A stretch of 64,000 bases of DNA, from assembly GCA_016839055.1 (NCBI GenBank), contig JAEKNX010000006.1, positions 62,001 to 126,000 on the forward strand. Reading direction: 5' to 3'. Made by a program: the position numbers and the translations under genes. Positions 28,063 through 37,086 of this stretch are shown piece by piece. This DNA comes from Spirochaetales bacterium (GTDB lineage: Bacteria; Spirochaetota; Spirochaetia; UBA9216). The notes below the pieces were generated by a model. That model did no database searches and had not been told where the DNA came from. It was given only the letters and a program-made list of their open reading frames with translations. Numbering within the stretch: position 1 is the stretch's first letter; each line of letters opens with the position of its first letter.

Positions 28063-29436
28063 ATGATTAAAATAAAAGACTGGAGAAGTTACATCTCCAG
28101 TATTAGAGAGAAAGACAAAGATATTAATAGTTTTCTTGAATTCGCGGACGACACTTCGGCCGGAACAGGCCTAATCTCTGGAGAGACTCTGCTGAGCAGA
28201 GAGACTCTGCTTAGCAGAGTACCCTTCGGGGTGAAGGACAACATCGCGGTTACGGGAATGCGTCTTACCTGCGGTTCGAAGATGCTTGAGAACTTCGTAT
28301 CTCCCTATGACGCAACCGCTGTTGCGAAGCTTAAGGCGGCCGGGGCTGTTCCGGCTGGAAAGACAAACCTTGATGAGTTCGGTATGGGCTCATCAACCGA
28401 TAATTCGGCCCTCGCCGTAACCAATAACCCCTGGGACTTGAGCCGCGTCTGCGGAGGCTCAAGCGGCGGATCGGCCGCGGCTGTGGCCGCCGGCCTTGTT
28501 CCCTTTGCCCTTGGCACCGATACCGGCGGCTCAGTCCGCCAGCCGGCCTCGTTCTGCGGCGTTTACGGACTCAAACCCACCTACGGGGTTGTCTCGCGCT
28601 TCGGGCTCGTGGCCTACGCGTCCTCGCTCGAGGTCTGCGGAATTATCGCCGATACGGTCGAGACGACGAGGGAAGTCTTCAACATAATTAAAGGAAAGGA
28701 CGGAAATGATCAGACTTCGGTTGAACATCTTCCGGCTTCCCCCGAGGCGGAGAGCATAGCGGTTCTGTCAGGCGAGCTCGGGCTTTCGTCCGAGGTTATG
28801 GCCGGCTACCAAAAGGCCGTGGACGGATTTAAGGCCTCCGGTTACGGAATTATCGAGGTAGAACTTCCTATGCTCGAATACGGCATAGCCGCCTACTATA
28901 CAATTGCAATGGCCGAGGCCAGCGCAAACCTGGCCCGCTACAACGGCGTTCGCTACGGGCACCGCTCAGCCTCGGCTGAAGGCTTCGATGACCTGGTTAG
29001 AAAATCACGCGACGAGGGCTTTGGTGACGAGGTGAAACTTCGAATTCTTCTTGGAACCTACGTCCTTCGCTCCGGTTTTCAGGATCAGTATTATACCAGG
29101 GCTCAGAAAATCCGGACGGCAGTCCGCAATGAGTTTGACAAGGTATTCGGCCGGGCAGACCTTATGATGATGCCCACCTTTCCTACTGCCGCCTTCAGGC
29201 ACGGCAATTCGGGCCTCGATCAGTTTCAGCAGAAACTTGCCGACAAGTTTACAGTCGCAGCGAACCTTGCCGGAATCCCTGCCTTATCTATTCCGGTATC
29301 TGTTGAAAACGGACTTCCCGTCGGCATGCAGCTGATGGCCCCCGTCTTTGCCGAGGAGAGACTCTTCGCCGCCGCCGATAAACTCGCCCTGCAGCTGCCC
29401 CCGGCGGTCTGCCCCGGCAAAATGGAGGGCTTCTGA
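28063..29436 (+). CDS. gatA: Aspartyl/glutamyl-tRNA amidotransferase subunit A
   Basis: This 457-residue amidase-signature enzyme releases ammonia from glutamine for tRNA amidation. The catalytic Lys is in FGVKDNIAVTG, and the Ser residues are in GGSSGGSAAAVAAG and GTDTGGSVRQPASFCG. An 18-bp tandem duplication (28183-28218) inserts ETLLSR twice just before the catalytic lysine segment, giving a longer loop than usual. The stop overlaps the gatB start (ATGG at 29436), showing tight coupling. Confidence 0.96.
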   Translation: MIKIKDWRSYISSIREKDKDINSFLEFADDTSAGTGLISGETLLSRETLLSRVPFGVKDNIAVTGMRLTCGSKMLENFVSPYDATAVAKLKAAGAVPAGKTNLDEFGMGSSTDNSALAVTNNPWDLSRVCGGSSGGSAAAVAAGLVPFALGTDTGGSVRQPASFCGVYGLKPTYGVVSRFGLVAYASSLEVCGIIADTVETTREVFNIIKGKDGNDQTSVEHLPASPEAESIAVLSGELGLSSEVMAGYQKAVDGFKASGYGIIEVELPMLEYGIAAYYTIAMAEASANLARYNGVRYGHRSASAEGFDDLVRKSRDEGFGDEVKLRILLGTYVLRSGFQDQYYTRAQKIRTAVRNEFDKVFGRADLMMMPTFPTAAFRHGNSGLDQFQQKLADKFTVAANLAGIPALSIPVSVENGLPVGMQLMAPVFAEERLFAAADKLALQLPPAVCPGKMEGF

Positions 29437-30872
29437 TGGCCGAGTATGAAACTTTTATAGGACTCGAGATACACATACAGCTTCTGACCGAGACAAAAAT
29501 ATTCTGCGGATGCAAATCCAAATTCGGCGACGAGCCTAACAGCAATGTCTGTCCGGTCTGCCTCGGCTATCCCGGGGTTCTTCCGGCGCTTAATGAAGAA
29601 GCTGTAAGGCTTTCCTACATCGTCTGCCGGGCAATGAACTGCAGGCTCTCCGAAAATGCCATGTTTGAGCGGAAGAATTATTTCTATCCGGATCTCACAA
29701 AGAACTATCAGATTACCCAGTTCTCAAACCCCTTCGGCCGGGGTGGCGCCTTTGAATATGAGAGCGGAGACGAGATAAAGAAGATAAACTTTCATGAAAT
29801 CCACCTCGAAGAGGACGCCGGAAAGATGATTCACCAGGGCGGAAAGTCGCTCTGCGACTACAACAGGGCCGGAACCTGCCTTCTCGAGATAGTAACCGAG
29901 CCCGAGTTCAAGACCGGGCAGGAGGCCGAGGATTTTCTCCAGGCCTTCAGGCGGACAGTCCGTCACCTCGGGGTCTGTGACGGGAATATGGAAGAGGGCT
30001 CGCTCCGCTGTGACGCGAATATATCAATTAACACTCCCGGCATGGGGCTTGGGCGTAAGGTTGAAGTTAAAAACCTCAACTCCTCCCGCTTCGTTAAAAA
30101 GGCCCTCGGCTATGAGCGGAAGAGACAGGAAAAGGTTATAAGCTCAGGCGGAATAATAGTGCAGGAGACCCGTCTCTGGGATGAGGATCGCTCGGTTACA
30201 AGAAGCATGAGGAGCAAGGAGCAGGCTCACGACTACCGCTACTTTCCTGAGCCCGACCTTCCCCCGTTTCGGCCCGACAAGAACTTCTTTGCGATGATAG
30301 AGAACTCCCTCGTTGAGCTGCCTCTAACAAGGCGGCAGCGCCTCGTCGAATGCTTGAAGCTCACCCCTGATCAGGCCGACTACATCTGCGAGGAGAAGGC
30401 TTTAGCCGACTTTTTCGAGAAGACAGTAGGGCTCGGCGCCGATCCGCAGCTTTCGGTCAAGTGGCTGATGGGAAACGCGGCAAAGGAGCTGAATAGAACC
30501 GGCTTCCAGAAGGCCGACCTTGGCTCCGAGGGCTGCCCCCTTAGTGCCGAAAGACTTACTGAACTGCTCATGATGCTTGCAGATAATAAAATTCATGGTA
30601 AAATAGCGGCCAAGACGCTTACCGCCGTGTTTGATGAGAATAAAAATCCGGCGGCAATTATTAAAGAGAACGGCTGGGAAAATGCCGCCGACGACGGAGA
30701 TCTAAAGGTCATCGTTCAGAAGATCCTTGATGAGAATCCCAAGGCAGTAGAACAGATAAAAGGCGGAGACGAGAAGCCGCGCGGATTTATCGTCGGAAAG
30801 GTAATGGCCGCGACAAAGGGAACGGCTAACCCGCAGTCAGTACAGAGCCTTATAATGAAATTAACAAGCTGA
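29436..30872 (+). CDS. gatB: Aspartyl/glutamyl-tRNA amidotransferase subunit B
   Basis: This 478-residue subunit phosphorylates the mischarged Glu- or Asp-tRNA and amidates it. The N-terminal cradle begins YETFIGLEIHIQL. Zinc-type cysteines appear in FCGC and VCPVCLGYPG. Core motifs include NYFYPDLTKNYQITQ and RAGTCLLEIVTEPE. The C-terminal YqeY-like domain ends TKGTANPQSVQSLIMK. It lies between gatA and aspS. The aspS neighbour suggests it may act on Asp-tRNA(Asn) as well as Glu-tRNA(Gln). Confidence 0.96.
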   Translation: MAEYETFIGLEIHIQLLTETKIFCGCKSKFGDEPNSNVCPVCLGYPGVLPALNEEAVRLSYIVCRAMNCRLSENAMFERKNYFYPDLTKNYQITQFSNPFGRGGAFEYESGDEIKKINFHEIHLEEDAGKMIHQGGKSLCDYNRAGTCLLEIVTEPEFKTGQEAEDFLQAFRRTVRHLGVCDGNMEEGSLRCDANISINTPGMGLGRKVEVKNLNSSRFVKKALGYERKRQEKVISSGGIIVQETRLWDEDRSVTRSMRSKEQAHDYRYFPEPDLPPFRPDKNFFAMIENSLVELPLTRRQRLVECLKLTPDQADYICEEKALADFFEKTVGLGADPQLSVKWLMGNAAKELNRTGFQKADLGSEGCPLSAERLTELLMMLADNKIHGKIAAKTLTAVFDENKNPAAIIKENGWENAADDGDLKVIVQKILDENPKAVEQIKGGDEKPRGFIVGKVMAATKGTANPQSVQSLIMKLTS

Positions 30873-30895
30873 AATAAGAAATACGAGGATAGGAA

Positions 30896-32677
30896 ATGAA
30901 ACTTAAAAGAACACATAACTGCGGAGAATTACGTATAGCAGCTAAAGATACGACTGTTGTCCTTAACGGATGGGTGGAAAACTACCGTGACCACGGGGGC
31001 CTGGCCTTCATCGACCTCTATGACAGATGGGGACTCACCCAGATAGTATTCGATCCGCAGGTTGCGCCCGAAGCCCATGCGGTTGCCCACAAGCTGCGCA
31101 GTCAGTTTGTAATCGCGGTTGAAGGAGAGGTAAGGGCCCGTCCCGACGGAATGGCCAACATGAGCCTCGACACAGGAGAAGTGGAGATCTACGTAAAAAG
31201 TTTTGAACTGCTTAATAAGTCTAATACTCCTCCCTTCGATATTCAGCATTCTGAAGACGTAAACGCCGAGACAAGGCTTGTTCACCGCTACCTCGACCTC
31301 AGAGGAAAAAGACTTCAGAATAATATGATATTCCGCAGCAAGGTCACCGGGATGATAAGGAACTACTTTCTTGACCAGGATTTCGTTGATATTGAGACTC
31401 CTATTCTGACAAAATCAACCCCGGAAGGCGCCCGTGACTACCTTGTGCCCAGCCGCGTCAATCCCGGAACCTTCTACGCGCTTCCGCAGAGTCCGCAGCT
31501 TTTCAAGCAGAGCCTGATGATAGCCGGTTTCGACCGATACTTTCAGATTGCCCGCTGTTTCCGTGACGAGGATCTCCGCGCCGACCGTCAGCCCGAGTTT
31601 ACCCAGGTTGACCTCGAGATGGCCTTCGTGGACCGTGACGACATAATGGGAATGCTTGAAGGTCTCTTTAAGGGGCTTATGAAAGATCTCTTCGAAAAAG
31701 ATCTCAAGCTTCCGCTGCCCCGAATAACCTATGATGATGCAATGCTCCGCTACGGCTGCGACGCACCCGATCTCCGCTTCGGCCTCGAGATTACCGACTG
31801 TTCGGATGTCTTTGCCGATTCAGGCTTCGGCGTGTTCAAGAACGCCATAGGCGCGGGCGGCATGGTCAGGGCAATAAATTTAAAGGGCGCAGCCGCCAAG
31901 CTTACACGTAAAGACCTCGATGAGATGACACCCTTCGTCAAGACCTACAGGGCCAAGGGTGTGGCCTGGATAAAGATGAACGCCGACGGACCTCAGTCGC
32001 CTATCGTGAAATTCTTTTCAGAGGAAGAGTCAAAGGCTCTATTTGAAAAGACAGGCGCCGAGACAGGTGACGTTCTCATCTTTGTGGCCGACAGCGAAAA
32101 GGTCGTCTGCCAGAGCCTTGCGGCCCTTCGTGATCTGATGGGAAAGAAGCTGGGCCTAATAGATGAGAGCGAGCTCAACTTCTCCTGGGTTGTCGACTTC
32201 CCCCTCTTTGAGAAGGATGACAATGGTAACCCGACCTCTGTTCATCACCCCTTTACCGCGCCCCGGCCTGAGGATGAGGCACTGCTGGACACCGATGTAT
32301 TTGCGGTAAAGACCAATGCCTACGACATAGTGCTCAATGGTAACGAGATTGGCGGAGGTTCGGTTAGAATCCATGACAATAAGATGCAGCAGAAGATCTT
32401 TACCCTCCTTGGAATCAGCGATGATGAGGCAAAGGAAAAGTTCGGCTTCCTCCTCGATGCCCTCCAGTTTGGAGCACCTCCTCACGCGGGCCTTGCCCTC
32501 GGTCTTGACAGGGTAATGATGCTTTTTCTCGGAACCGACTCAATCAGGGACGTAATAGCTTTTCCCAAGACCCAGAAAGCTACCTGCATGATGACCTCGG
32601 CTCCCGGCGTTGTTGCCGGCTCGCAGCTTGAAGAGCTTGGAATTGAGCTTGCAATCATCAAGGATGACGAGGAATAA
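30896..32677 (+). CDS. aspS: Aspartyl-tRNA synthetase
   Basis: This 593-residue class II synthetase is of the long bacterial type with a GAD insertion domain. It has an N-terminal OB-fold anticodon domain (about 1-110), class II motif 2 FRDEDLRADRQPEFTQVD (about 223-240) and motif 3 GLALGLDRVMMLFLG near 545. It starts 23 bases after gatB. An aspS directly behind gatCAB suggests a non-discriminating enzyme that also charges tRNA-Asn, with GatCAB converting Asp to Asn. This would be supported if the genome lacks asnS. Confidence 0.95.
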   Translation: MKLKRTHNCGELRIAAKDTTVVLNGWVENYRDHGGLAFIDLYDRWGLTQIVFDPQVAPEAHAVAHKLRSQFVIAVEGEVRARPDGMANMSLDTGEVEIYVKSFELLNKSNTPPFDIQHSEDVNAETRLVHRYLDLRGKRLQNNMIFRSKVTGMIRNYFLDQDFVDIETPILTKSTPEGARDYLVPSRVNPGTFYALPQSPQLFKQSLMIAGFDRYFQIARCFRDEDLRADRQPEFTQVDLEMAFVDRDDIMGMLEGLFKGLMKDLFEKDLKLPLPRITYDDAMLRYGCDAPDLRFGLEITDCSDVFADSGFGVFKNAIGAGGMVRAINLKGAAAKLTRKDLDEMTPFVKTYRAKGVAWIKMNADGPQSPIVKFFSEEESKALFEKTGAETGDVLIFVADSEKVVCQSLAALRDLMGKKLGLIDESELNFSWVVDFPLFEKDDNGNPTSVHHPFTAPRPEDEALLDTDVFAVKTNAYDIVLNGNEIGGGSVRIHDNKMQQKIFTLLGISDDEAKEKFGFLLDALQFGAPPHAGLALGLDRVMMLFLGTDSIRDVIAFPKTQKATCMMTSAPGVVAGSQLEELGIELAIIKDDEE

Positions 32678-32680
32678 GAT

Positions 32681-32970
32681 TATTTAGCCACGGATGGATA
32701 TAGGGTAGTGCACAGTAGAGATTGAGAGGATTTTGAATTTTTATGGCTTTGTTTTTAAATAGGGCTGTATAGACGGTTTTGAGCCTTTTCTTATTCTTAA
32801 GGTAAAGAATTAGTTCTAAAGAGGGCAGGTCTGAAAGTAGGCTGAGCCTCTAAAAACAAAATTCTTTTCCTCTTGCTCGCTACAGTGCGAAACCCAATAT
32901 GCATACCTTCGGTGCCACTTTTATGGTGAGATTATATAGTTCAACGTGGTCTGCGGCCGAAATTCTTAAT
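32681..32970. repeat. Diverged single copy of the 245-bp repeat family with one 46-bp module
   Basis: The left end AGCCACGGATGGATATAGGG...GCACAGTAGAGATTGAGAGGAT starts four bases after the aspS stop. The far end, read in reverse, gives GCGGCCGCAGACCACGTTGAAC...AAAAGTGGCACCGAAGGTATG, which includes the 46-bp module found in the array. The middle is unique. A TetR gene follows. Confidence 0.8.
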
Positions 32971-32987
32971 AATTTAATGAAGGTATA

Positions 32988-33581
32988 ATGGAAAAAATAA
33001 CGAGCCGCAAACGGCAGGCAATTGAAACAAAGAACAAGCTTCTCGACCTAGCTATCAAGATGATCCGCGAAAATGGTTACGATAATATGAAGCTCGAAGA
33101 GATATGCGCAGAAGCCGGAGTCTCGGTGGGAGCCTTCTATCATCATTTTAAAAACAAGGCCGGAATCATTGTAGAATCCTATAGAAGAGTGGATGAGCAT
33201 TTTAATAATGAGATAATCGGTAAGTTATCATCCAGGAGCACATTCGACCGGATAATCGAGTACCTCGTATATCAGGCCGAAGAAACCGAGTATTTCGGCA
33301 TTGATGTCATCATCCAGATATATAAGGCTCAGCTCAGCGATGCAACCGAGTTTTTTCTGTCTACCGACAGGGGGCTGCCAAGTAATCTATGCAGGCTTAT
33401 AGAAGAGGGTCAGAGAAGCGGAGAGATAACCGACGAACTAGCCGCCGGCGAGATTGCCGATGAACTCCTTATTATTAATCGGGGTATTCTTTATAACTGG
33501 AGCCTCAAGCGCGGAAGCTACGACATTGGAAGCAAATCACGCAGAATTCTTACTAATTATCTGGAAACCTATAAACTTTAA
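32988..33581 (+). CDS. TetR family transcriptional regulator
   Basis: This 197-residue regulator has an N-terminal TetR helix-turn-helix (NGYDNMKLEEICAEAGVSVGAFYHHFKNKAGI, about 29-60). The C-terminal ligand domain is variable and ends with YNWSLKRGSYDI. AAGG precedes the start. It lies 102 bases upstream of the Fe-S flavin oxidoreductase gene on the same strand and most likely controls it. Its ligand is unknown, but an enoate or a related small molecule would fit the partner enzyme. Confidence 0.88.
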   Translation: MEKITSRKRQAIETKNKLLDLAIKMIRENGYDNMKLEEICAEAGVSVGAFYHHFKNKAGIIVESYRRVDEHFNNEIIGKLSSRSTFDRIIEYLVYQAEETEYFGIDVIIQIYKAQLSDATEFFLSTDRGLPSNLCRLIEEGQRSGEITDELAAGEIADELLIINRGILYNWSLKRGSYDIGSKSRRILTNYLETYKL

Positions 33582-33683
33582 TCCTAAAAAGAAAGCAAAA
33601 TCTTATTTCATGCTGGAAGTTTTAAATTCCTTGACATAACCAGTTCGGTGAATCTATTATGTTAAAAACATTCGGAGGATTCT

Positions 33684-35663
33684 ATGATAAAAGCACATGA
33701 AAAACTTTTTGAGCCTATAAAGATAAACGGCTTGAAGATAAAAAACAGGACGTCGATGGCGCCTATGGGTCTAGTTGCAAGATCTGACGGTAACGGCGGA
33801 TTCACCAAGGTTACCCAGGAATATTATGTCGAGAGAGCCAGAGGAGGGGTCGGCCTCATTATCACCGGTATAGCCTTGGTCGATTATGATGAGATCCTTG
33901 ATTTCGGTCTTCCCTGTCCAACTCACAATCCTATGCTCTTCTGTGCATCAACCTATGAGATGAATGAGAAGATTCATGCCTACGGCAGCAAGATCTTCCT
34001 TCAGATCACAGGAGGTCTAGGCCGCTCCGGTATTCCCGGATTCCTGAAAAAATGGATTGCCCCGTCACCTCACCAGAATCGGTTTGACCCGTCCATCGAG
34101 CATAGGGAGATGAGCGTAGAAGAGATTAAAATCTTAGTCGGTAACTTTGTAAAATCTGCGGCAATTGCAAAGAAGGCTGGATTTGACGGTGTTGAAATTC
34201 ATGCAGTCCACGAGGGATATCTTCTGGACCAGTTTGCCATTTCATTTTTTAATCAGAGAACAGATGAGTATGGCGGCGATCTTGCAGGTCGCCTCAAGAT
34301 AGCAACAGACATTGTGAAGGGTATCAAAAAAGTTTGCGGAGATGATTTTCCGGTTTCCCTGCGTTACAGCATCAAGAGCTTCATGAAGGGCCTTCGAGAA
34401 GGCGCGCTCCCCGGCGAAGATTTCACAGAGGTAGGAAAGGATTACGAGGAAGGAATCGCGGCCGCAAAACTCCTGGTCGAAGCCGGCTATGATGCGCTCA
34501 ATGTTGATGCCGGAACCTATGACTCCTGGTACTGGAATCATCCGCCGATGTATTTCGAAGATGGAATGTACCGTGAATTCGGGAAGATGCTTAAGGCTGA
34601 AGTTGATGTTCCCATTATTCTTGCTGGACGCATGGATAATCCTGATCTGGCCTCAGCCGCCCTCGAAGACTGCTGTGATCTGGTCAGTTATGGCCGCCCT
34701 CTGCTTGCTGATTCTCAGATTGTTAATAAAATTCAGCGCGGAGAATGGGATGATGTACGGCCATGTCTCTCCTGTCATGACGGCTGTATGGGAAGAATTC
34801 CCGCGGGTCAGGCTATTTCCTGTGCCGTAAACCCGGTTTGCGGAAGAGAATCCGAATACAGCCTCAGCAAAACCGAGAACCCTAAGAAGGTTCTGATTAT
34901 TGGTGGAGGGCTTGCCGGAATGGAGGCTGCCCGGGTATGTAAGCTGCGCGGTCATGATGTTGAAATAGTTGAGAAATCGGAGATCCTCGGTGGTAACATT
35001 AATCCCGGGGCAGTTCCCGACTTCAAGCGCCATGACAGGGCCCTGATCCGCTGGTATGAGAAACAGCTTCGAGATCTGAATGTGAGCATAAGGTTTGGTT
35101 TTGAGGCAGATAAAGAATTTATTGAAAACTCTGCTGCAGATGTCATAATTGCGGCAACCGGAGCGAAGCCCATCGAGCTTTCTTTCAGTGATGAAACCGC
35201 GACCGCTGTAGATATACTGAATGACAAGACTCCATGCGGAGAGAATGTCGTGATAATAGGCGGCGGGCTTGTCGGATGTGAGACCGGGCTCTGGCTTGCA
35301 GAGAAGGGAAAGAAAGTCTCGGTTGTTGAGATGGCCCCCGATATCCTCGGCGGCCCCCACGGAATGCCTATGATGAACTACTGCATGCTGAAAGATCTGC
35401 TTGTTTACAACAAGGTCGACATCCTCGTTAATTCAAAAGTAGAGGATGTTAAAAACGGCGAAGTTATAGTTCAGAATTGTACGAAGAAGACGACACTCGC
35501 CGCCGATACGGTCATAAACGCCGTCGGGTACAAGGTCAATGACGTTTTGTATGAGAGCATCAAAATGCTTCCGAAAGAAACCTATAATCTCGGAGACTCC
35601 CGTCAGGTGAAAAATATAATGTATGCCATCTGGGATGCATACGAGGTAGCAAAGAATATATAG
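33684..35663 (+). CDS. Old-yellow-enzyme/2,4-dienoyl-CoA reductase-type Fe-S flavoprotein
   Basis: This 659-residue protein has the three-part FadH/trimethylamine dehydrogenase layout. An FMN-binding TIM barrel (1-340) carries EIHAVHEGYLLDQF (171-184) and DEYGG (194-198). A 4Fe-4S cysteine cluster follows near 350-385 (CLSCHDGCMG...CAVNPVC). FAD/NAD(P)H Rossmann domains have IIGGGLAGMEAARV and IIGGGLVGCETGLWL. Such enzymes reduce double bonds in enoates or related substrates using NAD(P)H. The substrate is not evident. GGAGG lies before the start, and a TetR gene precedes it. Relatives include anaerobic bile-acid and enoate reductases. Confidence 0.87.
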   Translation: MIKAHEKLFEPIKINGLKIKNRTSMAPMGLVARSDGNGGFTKVTQEYYVERARGGVGLIITGIALVDYDEILDFGLPCPTHNPMLFCASTYEMNEKIHAYGSKIFLQITGGLGRSGIPGFLKKWIAPSPHQNRFDPSIEHREMSVEEIKILVGNFVKSAAIAKKAGFDGVEIHAVHEGYLLDQFAISFFNQRTDEYGGDLAGRLKIATDIVKGIKKVCGDDFPVSLRYSIKSFMKGLREGALPGEDFTEVGKDYEEGIAAAKLLVEAGYDALNVDAGTYDSWYWNHPPMYFEDGMYREFGKMLKAEVDVPIILAGRMDNPDLASAALEDCCDLVSYGRPLLADSQIVNKIQRGEWDDVRPCLSCHDGCMGRIPAGQAISCAVNPVCGRESEYSLSKTENPKKVLIIGGGLAGMEAARVCKLRGHDVEIVEKSEILGGNINPGAVPDFKRHDRALIRWYEKQLRDLNVSIRFGFEADKEFIENSAADVIIAATGAKPIELSFSDETATAVDILNDKTPCGENVVIIGGGLVGCETGLWLAEKGKKVSVVEMAPDILGGPHGMPMMNYCMLKDLLVYNKVDILVNSKVEDVKNGEVIVQNCTKKTTLAADTVINAVGYKVNDVLYESIKMLPKETYNLGDSRQVKNIMYAIWDAYEVAKNI

Positions 35664-35771
35664 AGAAAAATGCCGCCGGGAAAAGCTTCCGGCGGCAACA
35701 CTACTGCATAGTGCTCGCGATGATGAGGCGACGTACCTAACTGCCACGGCTTCAAAGTTCGGCTTCAAAGC

Positions 35772-35801
35772 TTGCATTTTTACTATCTGAGGGGTTATAA
35801 T
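35772..35801 (+). promoter_or_regulatory. Promoter of the Uma2 gene, implying a leaderless mRNA
   Basis: TTGCAT (35772-35777) and TATAAT (35796-35801) are 18 bases apart, and the ATG is only six bases further on. Transcription would start at or near the A of the start codon. Confidence 0.5.
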
Positions 35802-35807
35802 TTAACT

Positions 35808-36380
35808 ATGGCTGATTACATCCCGGGAACAAGCCTTAAAAAGAACGAAAAATATACCTATGAAGATTATCTGCTCTGGCCAAATGATCAGCGTTGGGAA
35901 CTCATCGGGGGCTATGCCTATCTGATGAGTCCGGCTCCGACGACTTCTCATCAGCGATTATCGAGAGTTCTGAGCATCGCTGTATATAACTATATTGAGG
36001 GAAAGAACTGTGAAGCCTTCTGTGCACCGTTTGATGTGAAGCTTGCCGAGGATACCGTCGTTCAGCCTGATCTTCTTGTGATATGTGATAAATCCAAGAT
36101 AGAGGAGAGGGGATGCAGCGGCGCGCCCGATCTTGTTGTGGAAATTCTCTCCGACTCCACCGCCTATAAGGATGAGACCGAGAAGAGGCTCCTCTATGAG
36201 AGAAGCGGAGTGAGAGAATACTGGATCATCAATCCGGGCCTGCCGGAAGTGGTCAGTTTTGTCCGCGGAACGGCGGGGTTTTTGAAACCCGAACATCTAT
36301 CGAGAGGGGAAACTCTCAAGAGTGAAGTCCTCGGCGGATTCGAGCTGCCACTTAAGAAGCTTTTTTCAGTACTGGATTAG
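35808..36380 (+). CDS. Uma2 family (DUF820) putative restriction-endonuclease-fold protein
   Basis: This 190-residue protein has the Uma2/DUF820 pattern: YTYEDYLLWPNDQRWELIGG, then SPAPTTSHQ, the PD-(D/E)XK-like core VVQPDLLVICD...GAPDLVVEILSDST, and KRLLYERSGVREYWIINP. These proteins are widespread, especially in cyanobacteria, and have a nuclease fold, but their role is largely unknown and may be linked to mobile DNA. I chose ATG 35808 (MADYIPG) over an upstream ATG at 35772 because a TATAAT box ends just before it. Confidence 0.85.
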   Translation: MADYIPGTSLKKNEKYTYEDYLLWPNDQRWELIGGYAYLMSPAPTTSHQRLSRVLSIAVYNYIEGKNCEAFCAPFDVKLAEDTVVQPDLLVICDKSKIEERGCSGAPDLVVEILSDSTAYKDETEKRLLYERSGVREYWIINPGLPEVVSFVRGTAGFLKPEHLSRGETLKSEVLGGFELPLKKLFSVLD

Positions 36381-36509
36381 CCGTTAACTCTAAAACCCGC
36401 CGATGCGCGGATGTACCAGAATAAAAAGAATTTTCCCCCAGCATAAAAAAGATTGTCTATCTATATTATTTATATTAAGATTCCCGAACCATAAAAAGGA
36501 GAATTCTAA

Positions 36510-37028
36510 ATGAAAAAGATTATTCTTGTATTAGCAGTGTTTTTAGTATTCGGAGGAATCATCAGCGCGGAAGGAACCGAGGGGCCGGTGAGATTAGATT
36601 TTTCCTCAGGGCTTTACTATGATGCTTTTCCCTTTCAGACAACAGACGGTCTTCAAATACTCGAAGCAATTTTTAACCTAAGATTCGGCGGGCATCTCGG
36701 ACTGGGGTTTAACCTGAGTGAAAACATGAGACTTGGAGTGGAAGCCGGCGTTTTAGCGTTTTCTTGGGAGACGGATTCTTATTACTACACCCTGCTTGAT
36801 CTGCCTTTCAGAGGATATTTCGATCTTCATGCAGGAGAGGATCTCTCTCTCCGGGCCTTCGGCGGCGGTATTGTGATAATGGCTATTGGAAACGGAATTG
36901 CATCTGTGATCGTTCCGGAAGCAGGGGCCCGAGTCTCTCTCGGCGGGTTCTACATCGAGGCAGCCTATGTTTTTTCAAACAACCCGATTCAACGATTCGG
37001 TCTCGGATTTACAGGGTCTTTATTTTAA
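36510..37028 (+). CDS. Small secreted outer-membrane barrel-like protein
   Basis: This 172-residue protein has a signal peptide (MKKIILVLAVFLVFGGIISA) with cleavage near residue 20. It then shows alternating strands such as GGHLGLGFNLSENMRLGVEAGV and a C-terminal aromatic residue (GLGFTGSLF) typical of outer-membrane barrels. The length would fit an eight-stranded barrel. AAAGGAG precedes the start. A terminator follows between it and the convergent kinase gene. The function is unknown. Confidence 0.65.
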   Translation: MKKIILVLAVFLVFGGIISAEGTEGPVRLDFSSGLYYDAFPFQTTDGLQILEAIFNLRFGGHLGLGFNLSENMRLGVEAGVLAFSWETDSYYYTLLDLPFRGYFDLHAGEDLSLRAFGGGIVIMAIGNGIASVIVPEAGARVSLGGFYIEAAYVFSNNPIQRFGLGFTGSLF

Positions 37029-37066
37029 AAAAAAGCCGGGTCAGTTCTTGCTGTGCCCGGCATTAT
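37028..37066. terminator. Bidirectional terminator between the barrel protein and PfkB kinase genes
   Basis: AAAAAAGCCGGG and CCCGGC enclose a 15-base loop. A T-rich tail lies on the plus side (ATTATTATTCTTCC) and a strong T-run on the minus side. It separates convergent genes. Confidence 0.75.
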
Positions 37067-37086
37067 TATTCTTCCTTTCGGATGTG

